DNA from: Betaproteobacteria bacterium
Lineage (GTDB): Bacteria > Pseudomonadota > Gammaproteobacteria > Burkholderiales > SG8-41
Length of the DNA stretch: 24,295 nucleotides
Direction: 5' to 3'
NCBI GenBank assembly: GCA_016177355.1
Contig: JACOVL010000082.1
Coordinates: 1-24,295, forward strand
Numbering within the stretch: position 1 is the first letter of the stretch; each line of letters starts with the position of its first letter. This document shows, piece by piece, positions 6,732-13,833 of this stretch. Made by a program: the position numbers and the translations under genes. The notes below the pieces were generated by a model. The model searched no databases and was not told where the DNA came from. It was given only the letters and a program-made list of their open reading frames with translations.

Positions 6732-7304
6732 ATGTCATTGCCGAATCCCGTCCCGCGCAAGCTCATGCACACGCGCGCGATCGAGTGCAAAGGCTACGAG
6801 CGCGAAGACGGCCTGTGGGATATCGAAGCACACCTCGTGGACACCAAGACCTACGCCCACACCCGGCACCAGGGCGGTCGGGCACGCGATCCCGGGCAGC
6901 CGGTGCACGACATGTGGATACGCGTCACCATAGACCTCGACCTGAAAATCCATGACGTCGAGGCGCGGACCGACGAGGGCCCGTACCCGGTGTGCGGCGA
7001 CATCACGCCCAACTTCAAGGCGCTCGCCGGGGTCACCATCGGCGCGGGCTGGCGCAAAAGCATCGCCGAGCGTGTCGGCGGTGTGAAAGGCTGCACGCAC
7101 CTCGTCGAGCTGCTGGGGCCGCTCGGCACCACCGCGTACCAGGCCACCGGCCGCGCGCGCGCGGCGCGCAGCGCCGGCAAGCCGTCGGCGAAAAAGCCCT
7201 ACCAGCTCAACTCCTGCCACGTCTACCAGGACGACTCCCCGGCGGTGCTGGAGCGCTGGCCGCAGTTCTACACCGGCCCGCACAAACCGCAAGCGTCATC
7301 TTGA
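6732..7304 (+). CDS. DUF2889 domain protein of unknown function
   Basis: A soluble protein of 190 residues that I recognise as DUF2889-like. It opens with PRKLMHTRAIECKGYEREDG, followed by LWDIEAHLVDTKTY and a PVHDMWIRVTIDLDLKI strand-rich block. A conserved GCTHLVELLGPLGTTAYQ segment carries Cys and His that could bind metal. No signal peptide or membrane segment is visible. The ATG at 6732 is preceded by GGAG (6722-6725) at good spacing; the longer frame upstream runs through the repeat and is rejected. The gene is last in the leucine cluster on this strand, and its end overlaps the convergent MFS gene by 9 bp. No biochemical function is known to me; a link to acyl-CoA or aromatic catabolism is suggested only by neighbourhood. 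Confidence 0.85.
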   Translation: MSLPNPVPRKLMHTRAIECKGYEREDGLWDIEAHLVDTKTYAHTRHQGGRARDPGQPVHDMWIRVTIDLDLKIHDVEARTDEGPYPVCGDITPNFKALAGVTIGAGWRKSIAERVGGVKGCTHLVELLGPLGTTAYQATGRARAARSAGKPSAKKPYQLNSCHVYQDDSPAVLERWPQFYTGPHKPQASS

Positions 7305-8513
7305 AGCAGGGGTGCGCAGGTACATCCAGCGCGCGAGCGGAGAGAGCGCGCCGAAGATGCCGATGCTCATGAAGGCGAGCGCCCAAGCCGCCCGCTCCTG
7401 GTTGCCGCCCGCGAAGTCGAGCACCACCCCGAACACGAGCGGCGCGAGGAACGCCGCGGTGAAGCCGATGAAGGAATAGACCGCCATCGTCGCGCCGCGC
7501 AATTCCGGGGGCGCCGACGCGATCACGCCGGAGGTGAGCGCGGCGGAATCGCCCAGCATCAGGCAATAGTGCACGCACATGACGACGAACACCACCGCGA
7601 GCGGCAGTCCCGCGAGCCAGCCCAGGCCGCACGCCATCAGCCCCGACAGGCACATGGCGGTGAAGATGACGCGGCTGCGGCCGTAGCGCATGGCGAGCTC
7701 GTTGCCGGTGAGGCTGCCGACCGGGCCCAGCAGGTTGATCAGGGCGGCGAGCGTCGCCGCGCCCGCGAGCGCGGCGCCGTCGGCGCGCAGGCTCGCGCAG
7801 AACACCAGGAACGTCACCATCCACGAGCGCTGGCCGAAGAGCTCGTAGTTGTGCAACGTGTAGCCGATGATGTAAGGCAGCGTTTTGCGGTTCCTCAGCA
7901 CGGGCCGGAAATCGAACAGCGCCGTCCGCTGGTGCGCCGCGTGCGTCCTGCCCGGCGGCATCAGCGCGTTCACCAGAGCCGCGGCGATGAGCGGGCCCGC
8001 CGCACCGTAGGCGAACGCCCACTTCCAGCCCAGGCCGGCGCCGATCGCGCCGCAGATAATGATGGACGAGCTCGAGCCGATGCCAAAACCCGCCGTGTAG
8101 AAGCCGATCGCGCGTGATTGCGTGTTGCCTTCAAGCTGGTCGGTGAGCACTTTCAGCCCCGGCATGTAAGTGCCGCCCAGTCCCACTCCGATCAGCATCT
8201 GGAACGGCAGCGCGGTGACGAGGCCCTCCGCGAACAGCGCGAAGCCCGCCGCGCCGGCGAACGAGATCAGGCAGGAAGCGAGATAGATGCGGCGCGGGTC
8301 CATCCGGTCGGTGAGGCTGGTGAGGATGGGCGTCGCCGCAACGAAACCGGCGTAGTAGATGCCGCCGATCAGGCCGGCCTCCGAGTTGGAGAGCCCCCAC
8401 TCGCGCTGCAGCACCGGCAGCAGCGTGGTGTAGGCCGCGAAACCGGTCATGCTGAGCATCTCCGCGCCGCACATGACGGCGGCGAGCCGCGTCGCGGAGT
8501 ATCGCGTGCTCAC
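7296..8513 (-). CDS. Major facilitator superfamily permease
   Basis: Inner-membrane transporter of 405 residues with twelve hydrophobic segments in a 6+6 layout and a polar central loop (near PPGRTHAAHQR). The loop between segments 2 and 3 is DRMDPRRIYLAS, the usual MFS motif A position, and RYGRSR is at the equivalent place in the second half. The start is GTG at 8513: its GTGA overlaps the TGA stop of the upstream hydrolase (8510-8512), which indicates translational coupling. A much longer open frame continuing to 9107 runs antisense-phase through the hydrolase gene and is spurious. Substrate cannot be told from sequence. The coupling to a hydrolase and a flavin oxidoreductase suggests export or uptake of a small organic acid or lipid-like compound. 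Confidence 0.9.
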   Translation of the reverse strand: MSTRYSATRLAAVMCGAEMLSMTGFAAYTTLLPVLQREWGLSNSEAGLIGGIYYAGFVAATPILTSLTDRMDPRRIYLASCLISFAGAAGFALFAEGLVTALPFQMLIGVGLGGTYMPGLKVLTDQLEGNTQSRAIGFYTAGFGIGSSSSIIICGAIGAGLGWKWAFAYGAAGPLIAAALVNALMPPGRTHAAHQRTALFDFRPVLRNRKTLPYIIGYTLHNYELFGQRSWMVTFLVFCASLRADGAALAGAATLAALINLLGPVGSLTGNELAMRYGRSRVIFTAMCLSGLMACGLGWLAGLPLAVVFVVMCVHYCLMLGDSAALTSGVIASAPPELRGATMAVYSFIGFTAAFLAPLVFGVVLDFAGGNQERAAWALAFMSIGIFGALSPLARWMYLRTPASR

Positions 8514-9118
8514 AGTGCGCCTGCTTTTTTCAGCAGATCTGCGATCGCTTCCGCCATTCTGCGGTAGCCCTTTGCGTTGGGATGGATGGCATCGGACTTC
8601 ATGTCCGGCGAGTACAGCACGCTGGTGACGACCTTGCCTTCGTAGGGTATGCCGAATTCCTTTGCGAGCCCGGCGTAGAATTCCGGCGCGCTGGTGATGA
8701 GCGCGGGTTTGGGCACGCCCACCAGCACCACCGCTATGCCCCGCCCTTTTATCTCCTTGATGATGGCGCGCAGATTGCGCGCGATCTCGGCGTCGCTCAC
8801 CTTGCGCAGCATATCGTTGCCGCCGAGACAGACGATCACGAGCCGCGGCCCGTACTCCTCGATGACCGAGGGCAACCGCGCAAGTCCCTGCACGGTGACT
8901 TCGCCGGGCACGCCGGCGCGCACCACCTGCCGGCCGGTCAGTTGCGCGAGCACCGCAGGATAGCTCTCCTCCTCCTTCGCGCCAGTGCCGTGGGTGAGGC
9001 TGTCGCCGAAAGCGAGGATGACGTCGTTGGCGCCGAGCTTCGGGACCTGCGGCCCTTTCCCGCCGCAACCGGCGAACGGCAGCAACAACGACAGCAGCAG
9101 CGCGCACAGCAGCCTCAT
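8510..9118 (-). CDS. SGNH/GDSL hydrolase lipoprotein (TesA/arylesterase-like)
   Basis: Serine esterase or thioesterase of 202 residues in the TesA-like SGNH family. The nucleophile is in AFGDSLTHGTGA, the oxyanion Gly and Asn are in CLGGNDML, and the catalytic Asp and His are in SDAIHPNAKGY. The N-terminus MRLLCALLLSLLLPFAGCGG is a signal peptide with a lipobox-like FAGC, so the protein is probably an envelope lipoprotein. I chose ATG 9118 because it puts the signal peptide at the N-terminus. An in-frame ATG at 9154 would overlap the upstream stop by ATGA but adds a 12-residue acidic extension before the signal. The gene lies between the flavin oxidoreductase and MFS genes in one apparent operon. 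Natural substrate is unknown. Confidence 0.9.
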   Translation of the reverse strand: MRLLCALLLSLLLPFAGCGGKGPQVPKLGANDVILAFGDSLTHGTGAKEEESYPAVLAQLTGRQVVRAGVPGEVTVQGLARLPSVIEEYGPRLVIVCLGGNDMLRKVSDAEIARNLRAIIKEIKGRGIAVVLVGVPKPALITSAPEFYAGLAKEFGIPYEGKVVTSVLYSPDMKSDAIHPNAKGYRRMAEAIADLLKKAGAL

Positions 9119-9150
9119 GCCGCGGCTTTCCGGAACGGCATTATCCGCGC

Positions 9151-10782
9151 TCATCCGCGACCCGGCTTTTCTTTTTCGTCCAGCTTTCCCGAACGGAAGT
9201 CGCGGATGATCTCGCGCGCGGCGTTGTGTCCGGGTAAGCCGGAAACGCCGCCGCCCGGATGCGTGCCCGCCCCGCACAGGTAGAGCGCCTTCACCGGGGC
9301 GCGGTAGTCGGCGTGCCCCAGGACCGGCCGCGCGTTCCAGAGCTGATCGAGCGTCAGCGCGCCGTGGAAGATGTCGCCGCCGGTCAGCCCGAACTCGCGC
9401 TCGAGGTCGAGCGGCGAGAGGATGCTGCGGCCCAGCACCGCGCCCTTGAAATTGGGCGCGTAGCGGGTGACGGTGTCGATCACGTGATCGGCGGCGTCCT
9501 CCCGGATCCCGTCCCAGTCGAGGCCGCCGGGCAATTCGGGCGCGAAATGCTGGCAGAACAGGCTCGCCACGTGGCTCCCGCGCGGCGCCAGCGAATCGTC
9601 CACCGTGGACGGGATCAGCATCTCCACGATCGGCGCGCGCGAGCAACCGTAGGTGCGGGCATCGAAGTAGGCCTGCTCCATGTAAGCCAGCGAGGGCGCG
9701 ATGATGATGCCCGACTGGTGGTGCTGCTGCGGGTGCTTGCCGGGCAGACAGGTGAAGTCCGGCAGCTCGGAGAGCGCGACATTCATGCGGAAAGTCGCGG
9801 ACGCGCACTTGTAGCCGCGGATGCGCTGCAGGAACTCGGGCGCGAGCGTATTCTCGTCCATGAGCTTGAGGAACAGCAGTTTCGGATTGACGTTGGCGAC
9901 GACGCACTTCGCCTCCATCACGCGCCCGTCGGAGAGTTGCACGCCCTGCGCGCCGCGGTCGTCCACGCATACCTTCGCCACCTCGCAGCCGGTGGTGATC
10001 TCGACACCGCGGCGCTCCGCCTCCCGCGCCATCGCCTGCGTGATCGAGCCCATGCCGCCCAGCGCGTGCCCCCACGCGCCGCGCTCGCCGTTCACCTCGC
10101 CGATGACGTGATGCAGCAGCACGTACGCGGAGCCCGGCGCGTACGGGCTCGCGTAGTTGCCCACCACCGCATCGAAGCCGAACGCCGCCTTGATCGGGCC
10201 GGACTCGAACCAGCCGTCGAGCAGGTCGCCGGCGCTCTTGGCGAGCAGGTCGAGAAAATCGCGGCGCGCCGCCATGTCGAGCCGCCGCACGAGGTTGCCC
10301 GCCTTGAACGCCGCCAGCACGTCGCGGGCGCCGCCGCCGAGGTTGGGCGGCGTCTCGAGCATCAGCTCGCGCAACACCACGCCGACGCGCCCCAGCATCG
10401 CGTAGTACGCGGGCAGCCGGGCGGCGTCGCGCTCGGAGAAACGCGCCAGCTCCGCCCGGGTGACGGCGAGCGAGCCGACCTTGAGATGCTTTCCGTCCGG
10501 CAGCGGGAGGAAATTGGCGATCGGGCGCGAGACGATCTTCAATCCGTGCTCGGCGAGCTTCAGCTCCCGGATCACCTTGGAGTGCAGCAGGCTCACCGTG
10601 TAGGCCGCGGTGGAATTGCGGAAACCCGGGAAGAATTCCTCGGTGACCGCCGCGCCGCCGACCACCGCGCGGCGCTCGAGCACCCTCACCTTCAGCCCCG
10701 CGCCGGCGAGATAGCACGCGCAGGTGAGTCCGTTGTGGCCGCCCCCGACGATCAGCGCGTCGTACGGTTTATGGTTGGGCAT
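9151..10782 (-). CDS. Phytoene-desaturase-like NAD(P)/FAD-dependent oxidoreductase (PYROXD2-like)
   Basis: Flavoprotein of 543 residues in the phytoene dehydrogenase/amine oxidase superfamily. The Rossmann FAD motif is at the N-terminus (DALIVGGGHNGLTCACYLA, Gly 13-15 and 18), followed by VRVLERRAVVGGAAVTEE. The C-terminal FAD-contact segment is LYLCGAGTHPGGGVSGLPGHNAA, read in parts. The whole pattern resembles the PYROXD2-like branch more than true carotenoid desaturases, and no crtB or other carotenoid gene is nearby. The ATG at 10782 is only 6 nt after the CCA end of tRNA-Arg on the same strand, leaving no room for a normal ribosome binding site outside the tRNA. The stop overlaps the alternative start of the SGNH gene. 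The substrate is unknown. Confidence 0.9.
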   Translation of the reverse strand: MPNHKPYDALIVGGGHNGLTCACYLAGAGLKVRVLERRAVVGGAAVTEEFFPGFRNSTAAYTVSLLHSKVIRELKLAEHGLKIVSRPIANFLPLPDGKHLKVGSLAVTRAELARFSERDAARLPAYYAMLGRVGVVLRELMLETPPNLGGGARDVLAAFKAGNLVRRLDMAARRDFLDLLAKSAGDLLDGWFESGPIKAAFGFDAVVGNYASPYAPGSAYVLLHHVIGEVNGERGAWGHALGGMGSITQAMAREAERRGVEITTGCEVAKVCVDDRGAQGVQLSDGRVMEAKCVVANVNPKLLFLKLMDENTLAPEFLQRIRGYKCASATFRMNVALSELPDFTCLPGKHPQQHHQSGIIIAPSLAYMEQAYFDARTYGCSRAPIVEMLIPSTVDDSLAPRGSHVASLFCQHFAPELPGGLDWDGIREDAADHVIDTVTRYAPNFKGAVLGRSILSPLDLEREFGLTGGDIFHGALTLDQLWNARPVLGHADYRAPVKALYLCGAGTHPGGGVSGLPGHNAAREIIRDFRSGKLDEKEKPGRG

Positions 10783-10788
10783 GGAAAA

Positions 10789-10864
10789 TGGCGCGCCCGG
10801 CGGGATTCGAACCCACGACCCTTGGCTTCGGAGGCCAATACTCTATCCTCTGAGCTACGGGCGC
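10789..10864 (-). tRNA. tRNA-Arg, anticodon CCG, with encoded CCA
   Basis: The reverse strand folds into a full cloverleaf. The acceptor stem is GCGCCCG with CGGGCGC. The D stem is GCTC with GAGT, and the anticodon stem TTGGC/GCCAA encloses loop CTCCGAA, giving anticodon CCG for codon CGG. The T arm is GTGGG-TTCGAAT-CCCGC. Discriminator G is followed by encoded CCA at 10791-10789. The body is 73 nt plus CCA. It closely resembles the Escherichia coli CGG-reading arginine tRNA. A reverse-strand TAGAAT at 10875-10880 is a plausible -10 box, placing transcription start a few bases before the 5' end. Confidence 0.97.
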
Positions 10865-10916
10865 GTGCGAGCGGATTCTAGCATAGCGGTTGCGCGCTAT
10901 TCCCTGAAATTCAAGG

Positions 10917-10945
10917 TTTTACGCATCGAATTTTGCCGCTATAAT
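10917..10945 (+). promoter_or_regulatory. Probable promoter for the cytochrome c/apaH pair
   Basis: A perfect TATAAT at 10940-10945 follows TTTTAC (10917-10922) with a 17-nt spacer. The -35 is a weak match to TTGACA. It lies in the 116-nt AT-richer gap between the divergent tRNA-Arg and the cytochrome gene, with transcription predicted to start about 30 nt before the ATG. The surrounding 15 bases recur before the hydratase gene at 4711. Confidence 0.55.
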
Positions 10946-10980
10946 GAGCGCCTTTCCCGCGCGCTTTCCAAAACGGTCCC

Positions 10981-11532
10981 ATGGCCGAATACCATACCCC
11001 CGAGCATCACTCGCCGATCAGGACGCCCCGGCAGCTCGTCATCGTGGTGGTGCTCGCATTCGCCGTGCCGATCGTGCTGATCGTGATGCTCACGCATCTC
11101 GTCACCGGCGGCGCCGACACGAGCAAGAGCAATCCCGGCATGTCGGATGAGGCGATAGCGAAACGCTTGAAGCCGGTGGGTGAAGTGGCGGTGGATCCCG
11201 GCCAACCCGGGCCGGCGTCCGCCGCGCCGGTTGCGGTCGCAGCGGCATCCGTGCCGGGCATGCCGGCCCCGGCGGCCGCCAAGGCGGACGCCGGTAAAGG
11301 CAAATCGGTTTTCGACGCGGCCTGCACGGCCTGTCACACCGCAGGCGTCGCGGGCGCGCCCAAGGCGGGCGACAAGGCGGCATGGGCGCCGCGCCTGAAG
11401 GCCGGGATGGAGGCGCTCTATACCAGCTCGCTCAAAGGCAAGAATGCGATGCCGCCCAAGGGCGGCAACCTCTCGCTCGCCGACGCCGATGTGAAGGCGG
11501 CGGTGGATTACATGGCAGGTCTTGTGAAGTGA
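10981..11532 (+). CDS. Membrane-anchored cytochrome c5-type protein
   Basis: Single-haem c-type cytochrome of 183 residues. One transmembrane helix (about 19-41) anchors it in the inner membrane with the haem domain in the periplasm. A Pro/Ala-rich linker (about 68-105) joins the two. The haem motif is CTACH (C115, C118, H119), and M157 in NAMPPKGG is the likely axial ligand. The C-terminal domain resembles cytochrome c5/CycB proteins that shuttle electrons to terminal oxidases. ATG 10981 follows a TATAAT promoter-like element; no strong ribosome binding site is seen. apaH begins 3 nt after the stop, so the two are likely co-transcribed even though their roles look unrelated. Confidence 0.92.
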   Translation: MAEYHTPEHHSPIRTPRQLVIVVVLAFAVPIVLIVMLTHLVTGGADTSKSNPGMSDEAIAKRLKPVGEVAVDPGQPGPASAAPVAVAAASVPGMPAPAAAKADAGKGKSVFDAACTACHTAGVAGAPKAGDKAAWAPRLKAGMEALYTSSLKGKNAMPPKGGNLSLADADVKAAVDYMAGLVK

Positions 11533-11535
11533 CGA

Positions 11536-12363
11536 GTGACGACCCTCGCAATCGGCGACGTCCAGGGCTGCTACGACCAGCTGATGCGGCTGCTCGAGCG
11601 CGCCGGTTATGACGATCGCCGCGACGTTCTATGGTTCGTCGGCGACCTCGTAAACCGCGGTCCACGGTCGCTCGAGACGCTGCGCTTCGTGAAAGGGCTG
11701 GGCGAACGACAGGTAACGGTACTCGGCAACCACGATCTCGCCCTGCTCGTCGTCGCGGAAAACATCAAGAAGCCGCACCCAGGCGACACCTTCGGCGACG
11801 TGCTCGCGGCGCCCGACCGTGACGAGTTGCTCGACTGGCTGCGGCGGCAAAAACTGATGCACGTGGAGCGCGGCTACGCCATGGTGCACTCCGGGCTGCC
11901 GCCGCAATGGAGCATCGAGCGGGCGCTCGCCCTGGCGCAGGAAGCGGAGCGGGCGCTTGCCGGACCCGGCTACCGCGAGTTTCTTCGAAGCATGTACGGT
12001 AACGAGCCCACGCGCTGGCACGACGGGCTCGAAGGCTACGACCGGCTGCGCATCATCATCAATGCCATGACGCGCATGCGTCTCGCCACCGCCGACGGCA
12101 CGCTCGAGTTCACCTACAAGCTGGGGCTCTCCGGCATGCCTGCGGGCTACATGCCGTGGTACGACGTGCCCGCGCGAGCGAGCCGCGATACGACGATCAT
12201 CTTCGGCCATTGGGCCGCGCTCGGCCTGCTCGCCCGCGCCGACGTGATATGCCTCGACAGCGGTTGCGTGTGGGGGCGAGCGTTAAGCGCCCTGCGGCTC
12301 GAAGATCGCCGATTGTTCCAGTGCGATTGCCGGGAGCTCGCGGGAACCGTGACCGAGCAATGA
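11536..12363 (+). CDS. apaH: Symmetrical bis(5'-nucleosyl)-tetraphosphatase
   Basis: Metallophosphatase that splits diadenosine tetraphosphate into two ADP and can decap Np4-capped RNAs in Enterobacteria. The 275 residues match ApaH. The metal-binding motifs are GDVQG (7-11), GDLVNRGP (36-43) and GNHD (64-67); later VHSGLPP and FGHWAALG supply the remaining His ligands. The start is GTG at 11536, 3 nt after the cytochrome stop, within a GTGAAGTGACGAGTG stretch that overlaps its own ribosome-binding region. It converges on the glycine-zipper lipoprotein gene with a 9-nt gap, too short for an obvious terminator. In Escherichia coli apaH lies with ksgA and pdxA; here the context is different. 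Confidence 0.96.
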   Translation: MTTLAIGDVQGCYDQLMRLLERAGYDDRRDVLWFVGDLVNRGPRSLETLRFVKGLGERQVTVLGNHDLALLVVAENIKKPHPGDTFGDVLAAPDRDELLDWLRRQKLMHVERGYAMVHSGLPPQWSIERALALAQEAERALAGPGYREFLRSMYGNEPTRWHDGLEGYDRLRIIINAMTRMRLATADGTLEFTYKLGLSGMPAGYMPWYDVPARASRDTTIIFGHWAALGLLARADVICLDSGCVWGRALSALRLEDRRLFQCDCRELAGTVTEQ

Positions 12364-12372
12364 GCCGGCGTG

Positions 12373-12831
12373 TCAGTGCGTGACGCGGGCGCTGCGTCCG
12401 TCGGCCAGCACGCGCACGCGGTCGCCGGGCTTGAACGTTGCCGCGTCTTTGCGCTGCGTGACGGCTATGACGCGGCCCTCATCGAGCCGGACGGTGATCT
12501 CGAGCCCCGGCAGGGTGCCGGCCTGGGCCGCCGCCTCGCCGGCGACGGCGCCGATGACGGTCCCCACGACCACGCCCGCGGCCGATCCGCGGCCGCGGCC
12601 GACTTCTCCGCCGACCGTCCCGCCGATGACCGCGCCGGCCATCGGGCCGACGCCGGTGCGCGCGCTGTCCACCTCGACCTCGCGCACGCTTTCCACCACG
12701 CCTTCATATACGGTCTCCTGGCCCTGCGCCTGCGGCGGGCGACCGGGATTCCGGTCGCCTTCCCACGGCGCGCTCGCGCATCCGGCGCACAGCCCCGCCG
12801 CCACGAACACGAACGATGCCGCAAGCCTCAT
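12373..12831 (-). CDS. Glycine-zipper outer-membrane lipoprotein (SlyB/Pcp-like)
   Basis: Small lipoprotein of 152 residues. The N-terminus MRLAASFVFVAAGLCAGCAS is a signal peptide with the lipid-attached Cys at about position 18, though the lipobox (CAGC) is not canonical. Residues about 60-105 form a glycine zipper, with repeats such as GAVIGGTVGGEVG and GVVVGTVIGAVAG. The C-terminal LEITVRLDEGRVIAVTQ and FKPGDRVRVL match SlyB/Pcp proteins, which sit in the outer membrane and affect envelope integrity. I chose ATG 12831 because GAGAGG lies 6 nt upstream; an ATG at 12837 is possible but abuts the same GAGAGG. It is the last gene of the long aroQ-acc operon and follows the PfkB stop by about 10 nt. 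Confidence 0.85.
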   Translation of the reverse strand: MRLAASFVFVAAGLCAGCASAPWEGDRNPGRPPQAQGQETVYEGVVESVREVEVDSARTGVGPMAGAVIGGTVGGEVGRGRGSAAGVVVGTVIGAVAGEAAAQAGTLPGLEITVRLDEGRVIAVTQRKDAATFKPGDRVRVLADGRSARVTH

Positions 12832-12841
12832 CGTCATCCTC

Positions 12842-13777
12842 TCACCACGGCCTGGCGCCAAAGCTCTCCTGGTAGCGCCGCGCGATCTCGTCGCGCGTGA
12901 ATTGGTGGTTCTGCCCGCCGCGCTTCGCGATCTTGATCGCGCCGAGGAGCGATGCGAGCCGGCCGGTGACCGGCCAGTCGAGCCCGGCGGCAAGCCCGTA
13001 GAGCAGGCCCGCGCGGTAGGCGTCGCCGCAGCCCGTCGGGTCGGCCAATTCTTCCGGCTTGACCGAAGGGATGTCGAGCCGCCGGCCGTTGGTGTAGACC
13101 TGCGACCCCTGCCCGCCCAGCGTCACAACCAGCGCCTTCACCGCTTTCGCCAATTCCTCGAGCTTTGCCCCGGTGCGTTCCTGCAGTAGCTGACCTTCGT
13201 AGTCGTTCACGGTAACGTAGCTCGCCATGCGCACGAACTCGAGGAGCTCCGCGCCGCTGAACATCGGCAGGCCCTGGCCGGGATCGAACACGAACGGGAT
13301 GCCGGCGGCGTGGAATTCGCGCGCGTGCTGCAGCATGCCCTCGCGCCCGTCGGGCGAGATGATCCCCAGTTTCACGCCTTTTGCATCGTGAACATGGTTT
13401 TCGTGTGAATGGTTCATCGCGCCGGGATGGAAAGCCGTGATCTGGTTGTCGTCGAGGTCGGTGGTGATAAAAGCCTGCGCCGTATAGGTGCCGGGGATCT
13501 TGCGCACGTGCTGCTGCGAAAGTTTCAACTTGCGCAACCGTTCGTCGTACGGAGCATAGTCGTCGCCGACGGTGGCCATGATGATCGGCTCGCCCTCGAG
13601 CTGGCGCAGGCTGTAGGCGATGTTTCCGGCGCAGCCGCCGAACTCGCGGCGCAGGTCCGGAACCAGGAACGCGACGTTCAGGATGTGCAGCCGGTCGGGC
13701 AGGATGTGGTTCTTGAAATGGTCGCGGAACACCATGATGGTGTCGTAGGCGATCGAGCCGCAGATCAGCGTGCGCAT
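12842..13777 (-). CDS. PfkB-family carbohydrate/nucleoside kinase
   Basis: Ribokinase-fold kinase of 311 residues. The N-terminus MRTLICGSIAYDTIM begins the Rossmann-like domain, and FGGCAGNIAYSL (47-58) is the PfkB substrate-binding signature. The second signature is DPTGCGDAYRAG, with the anion-hole glycines and catalytic base D252. Betaproteobacterial homologues are often labelled adenosine kinase; no experimental support is visible here, and ribose, adenosine or another sugar would all fit. ATG 13777 begins one nucleotide after the stop of the 17-codon upstream frame. The sequence just upstream (GCTCGGCTGAT) has no ribosome binding site, so translation may depend on that small frame. The larger open frame upstream overlaps the H-protein gene and is rejected. 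Confidence 0.9.
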   Translation of the reverse strand: MRTLICGSIAYDTIMVFRDHFKNHILPDRLHILNVAFLVPDLRREFGGCAGNIAYSLRQLEGEPIIMATVGDDYAPYDERLRKLKLSQQHVRKIPGTYTAQAFITTDLDDNQITAFHPGAMNHSHENHVHDAKGVKLGIISPDGREGMLQHAREFHAAGIPFVFDPGQGLPMFSGAELLEFVRMASYVTVNDYEGQLLQERTGAKLEELAKAVKALVVTLGGQGSQVYTNGRRLDIPSVKPEELADPTGCGDAYRAGLLYGLAAGLDWPVTGRLASLLGAIKIAKRGGQNHQFTRDEIARRYQESFGARPW

Positions 13778-13778
13778 A

Positions 13779-13832
13779 TCAGCCGAGCAGCGCCAGCAGC
13801 CACACCACCGGCACGTTGACGAGGGAGAGCAT
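13779..13832 (-). CDS. Candidate 17-residue hydrophobic peptide between H-protein and PfkB genes
   Basis: The frame reads MLSLVNVPVVWLLALLG. It is a single strongly hydrophobic stretch, long enough for most of a membrane helix, with no charged residue. ATG 13832 lies one base after the TAG of the H-protein gene. GGAG is 10 nt upstream of it, inside the end of that gene. The TGA stop (13779-13781) is one base before the PfkB ATG. Stop-start junctions on both sides, plus no other ribosome binding site for PfkB, suggest it is translated, either as a real membrane micropeptide or as a coupling frame for the kinase. I do not recognise it, and chance cannot be excluded for a frame this short. Confidence 0.5.
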   Translation of the reverse strand: MLSLVNVPVVWLLALLG

Positions 13833-13833
13833 T

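Noticed and set aside
7296..9107. 603-residue fusion of an extra N-terminal domain to the MFS permease
   Set aside because: The first 200 residues are an out-of-frame reading of the SGNH hydrolase gene. GTG 8513 gives a normal-length permease with coupled start.
9151..10782. Carotenoid biosynthesis gene (crtI)
   Set aside because: The family resemblance is general to the superfamily. No crtB, crtE or other carotenoid gene is near, and the pattern is PYROXD2-like.
9259..10881. 540-codon + strand frame across the flavin oxidoreductase and tRNA
   Set aside because: It runs through a clear tRNA-Arg and is the antisense shadow of a protein with intact FAD motifs.
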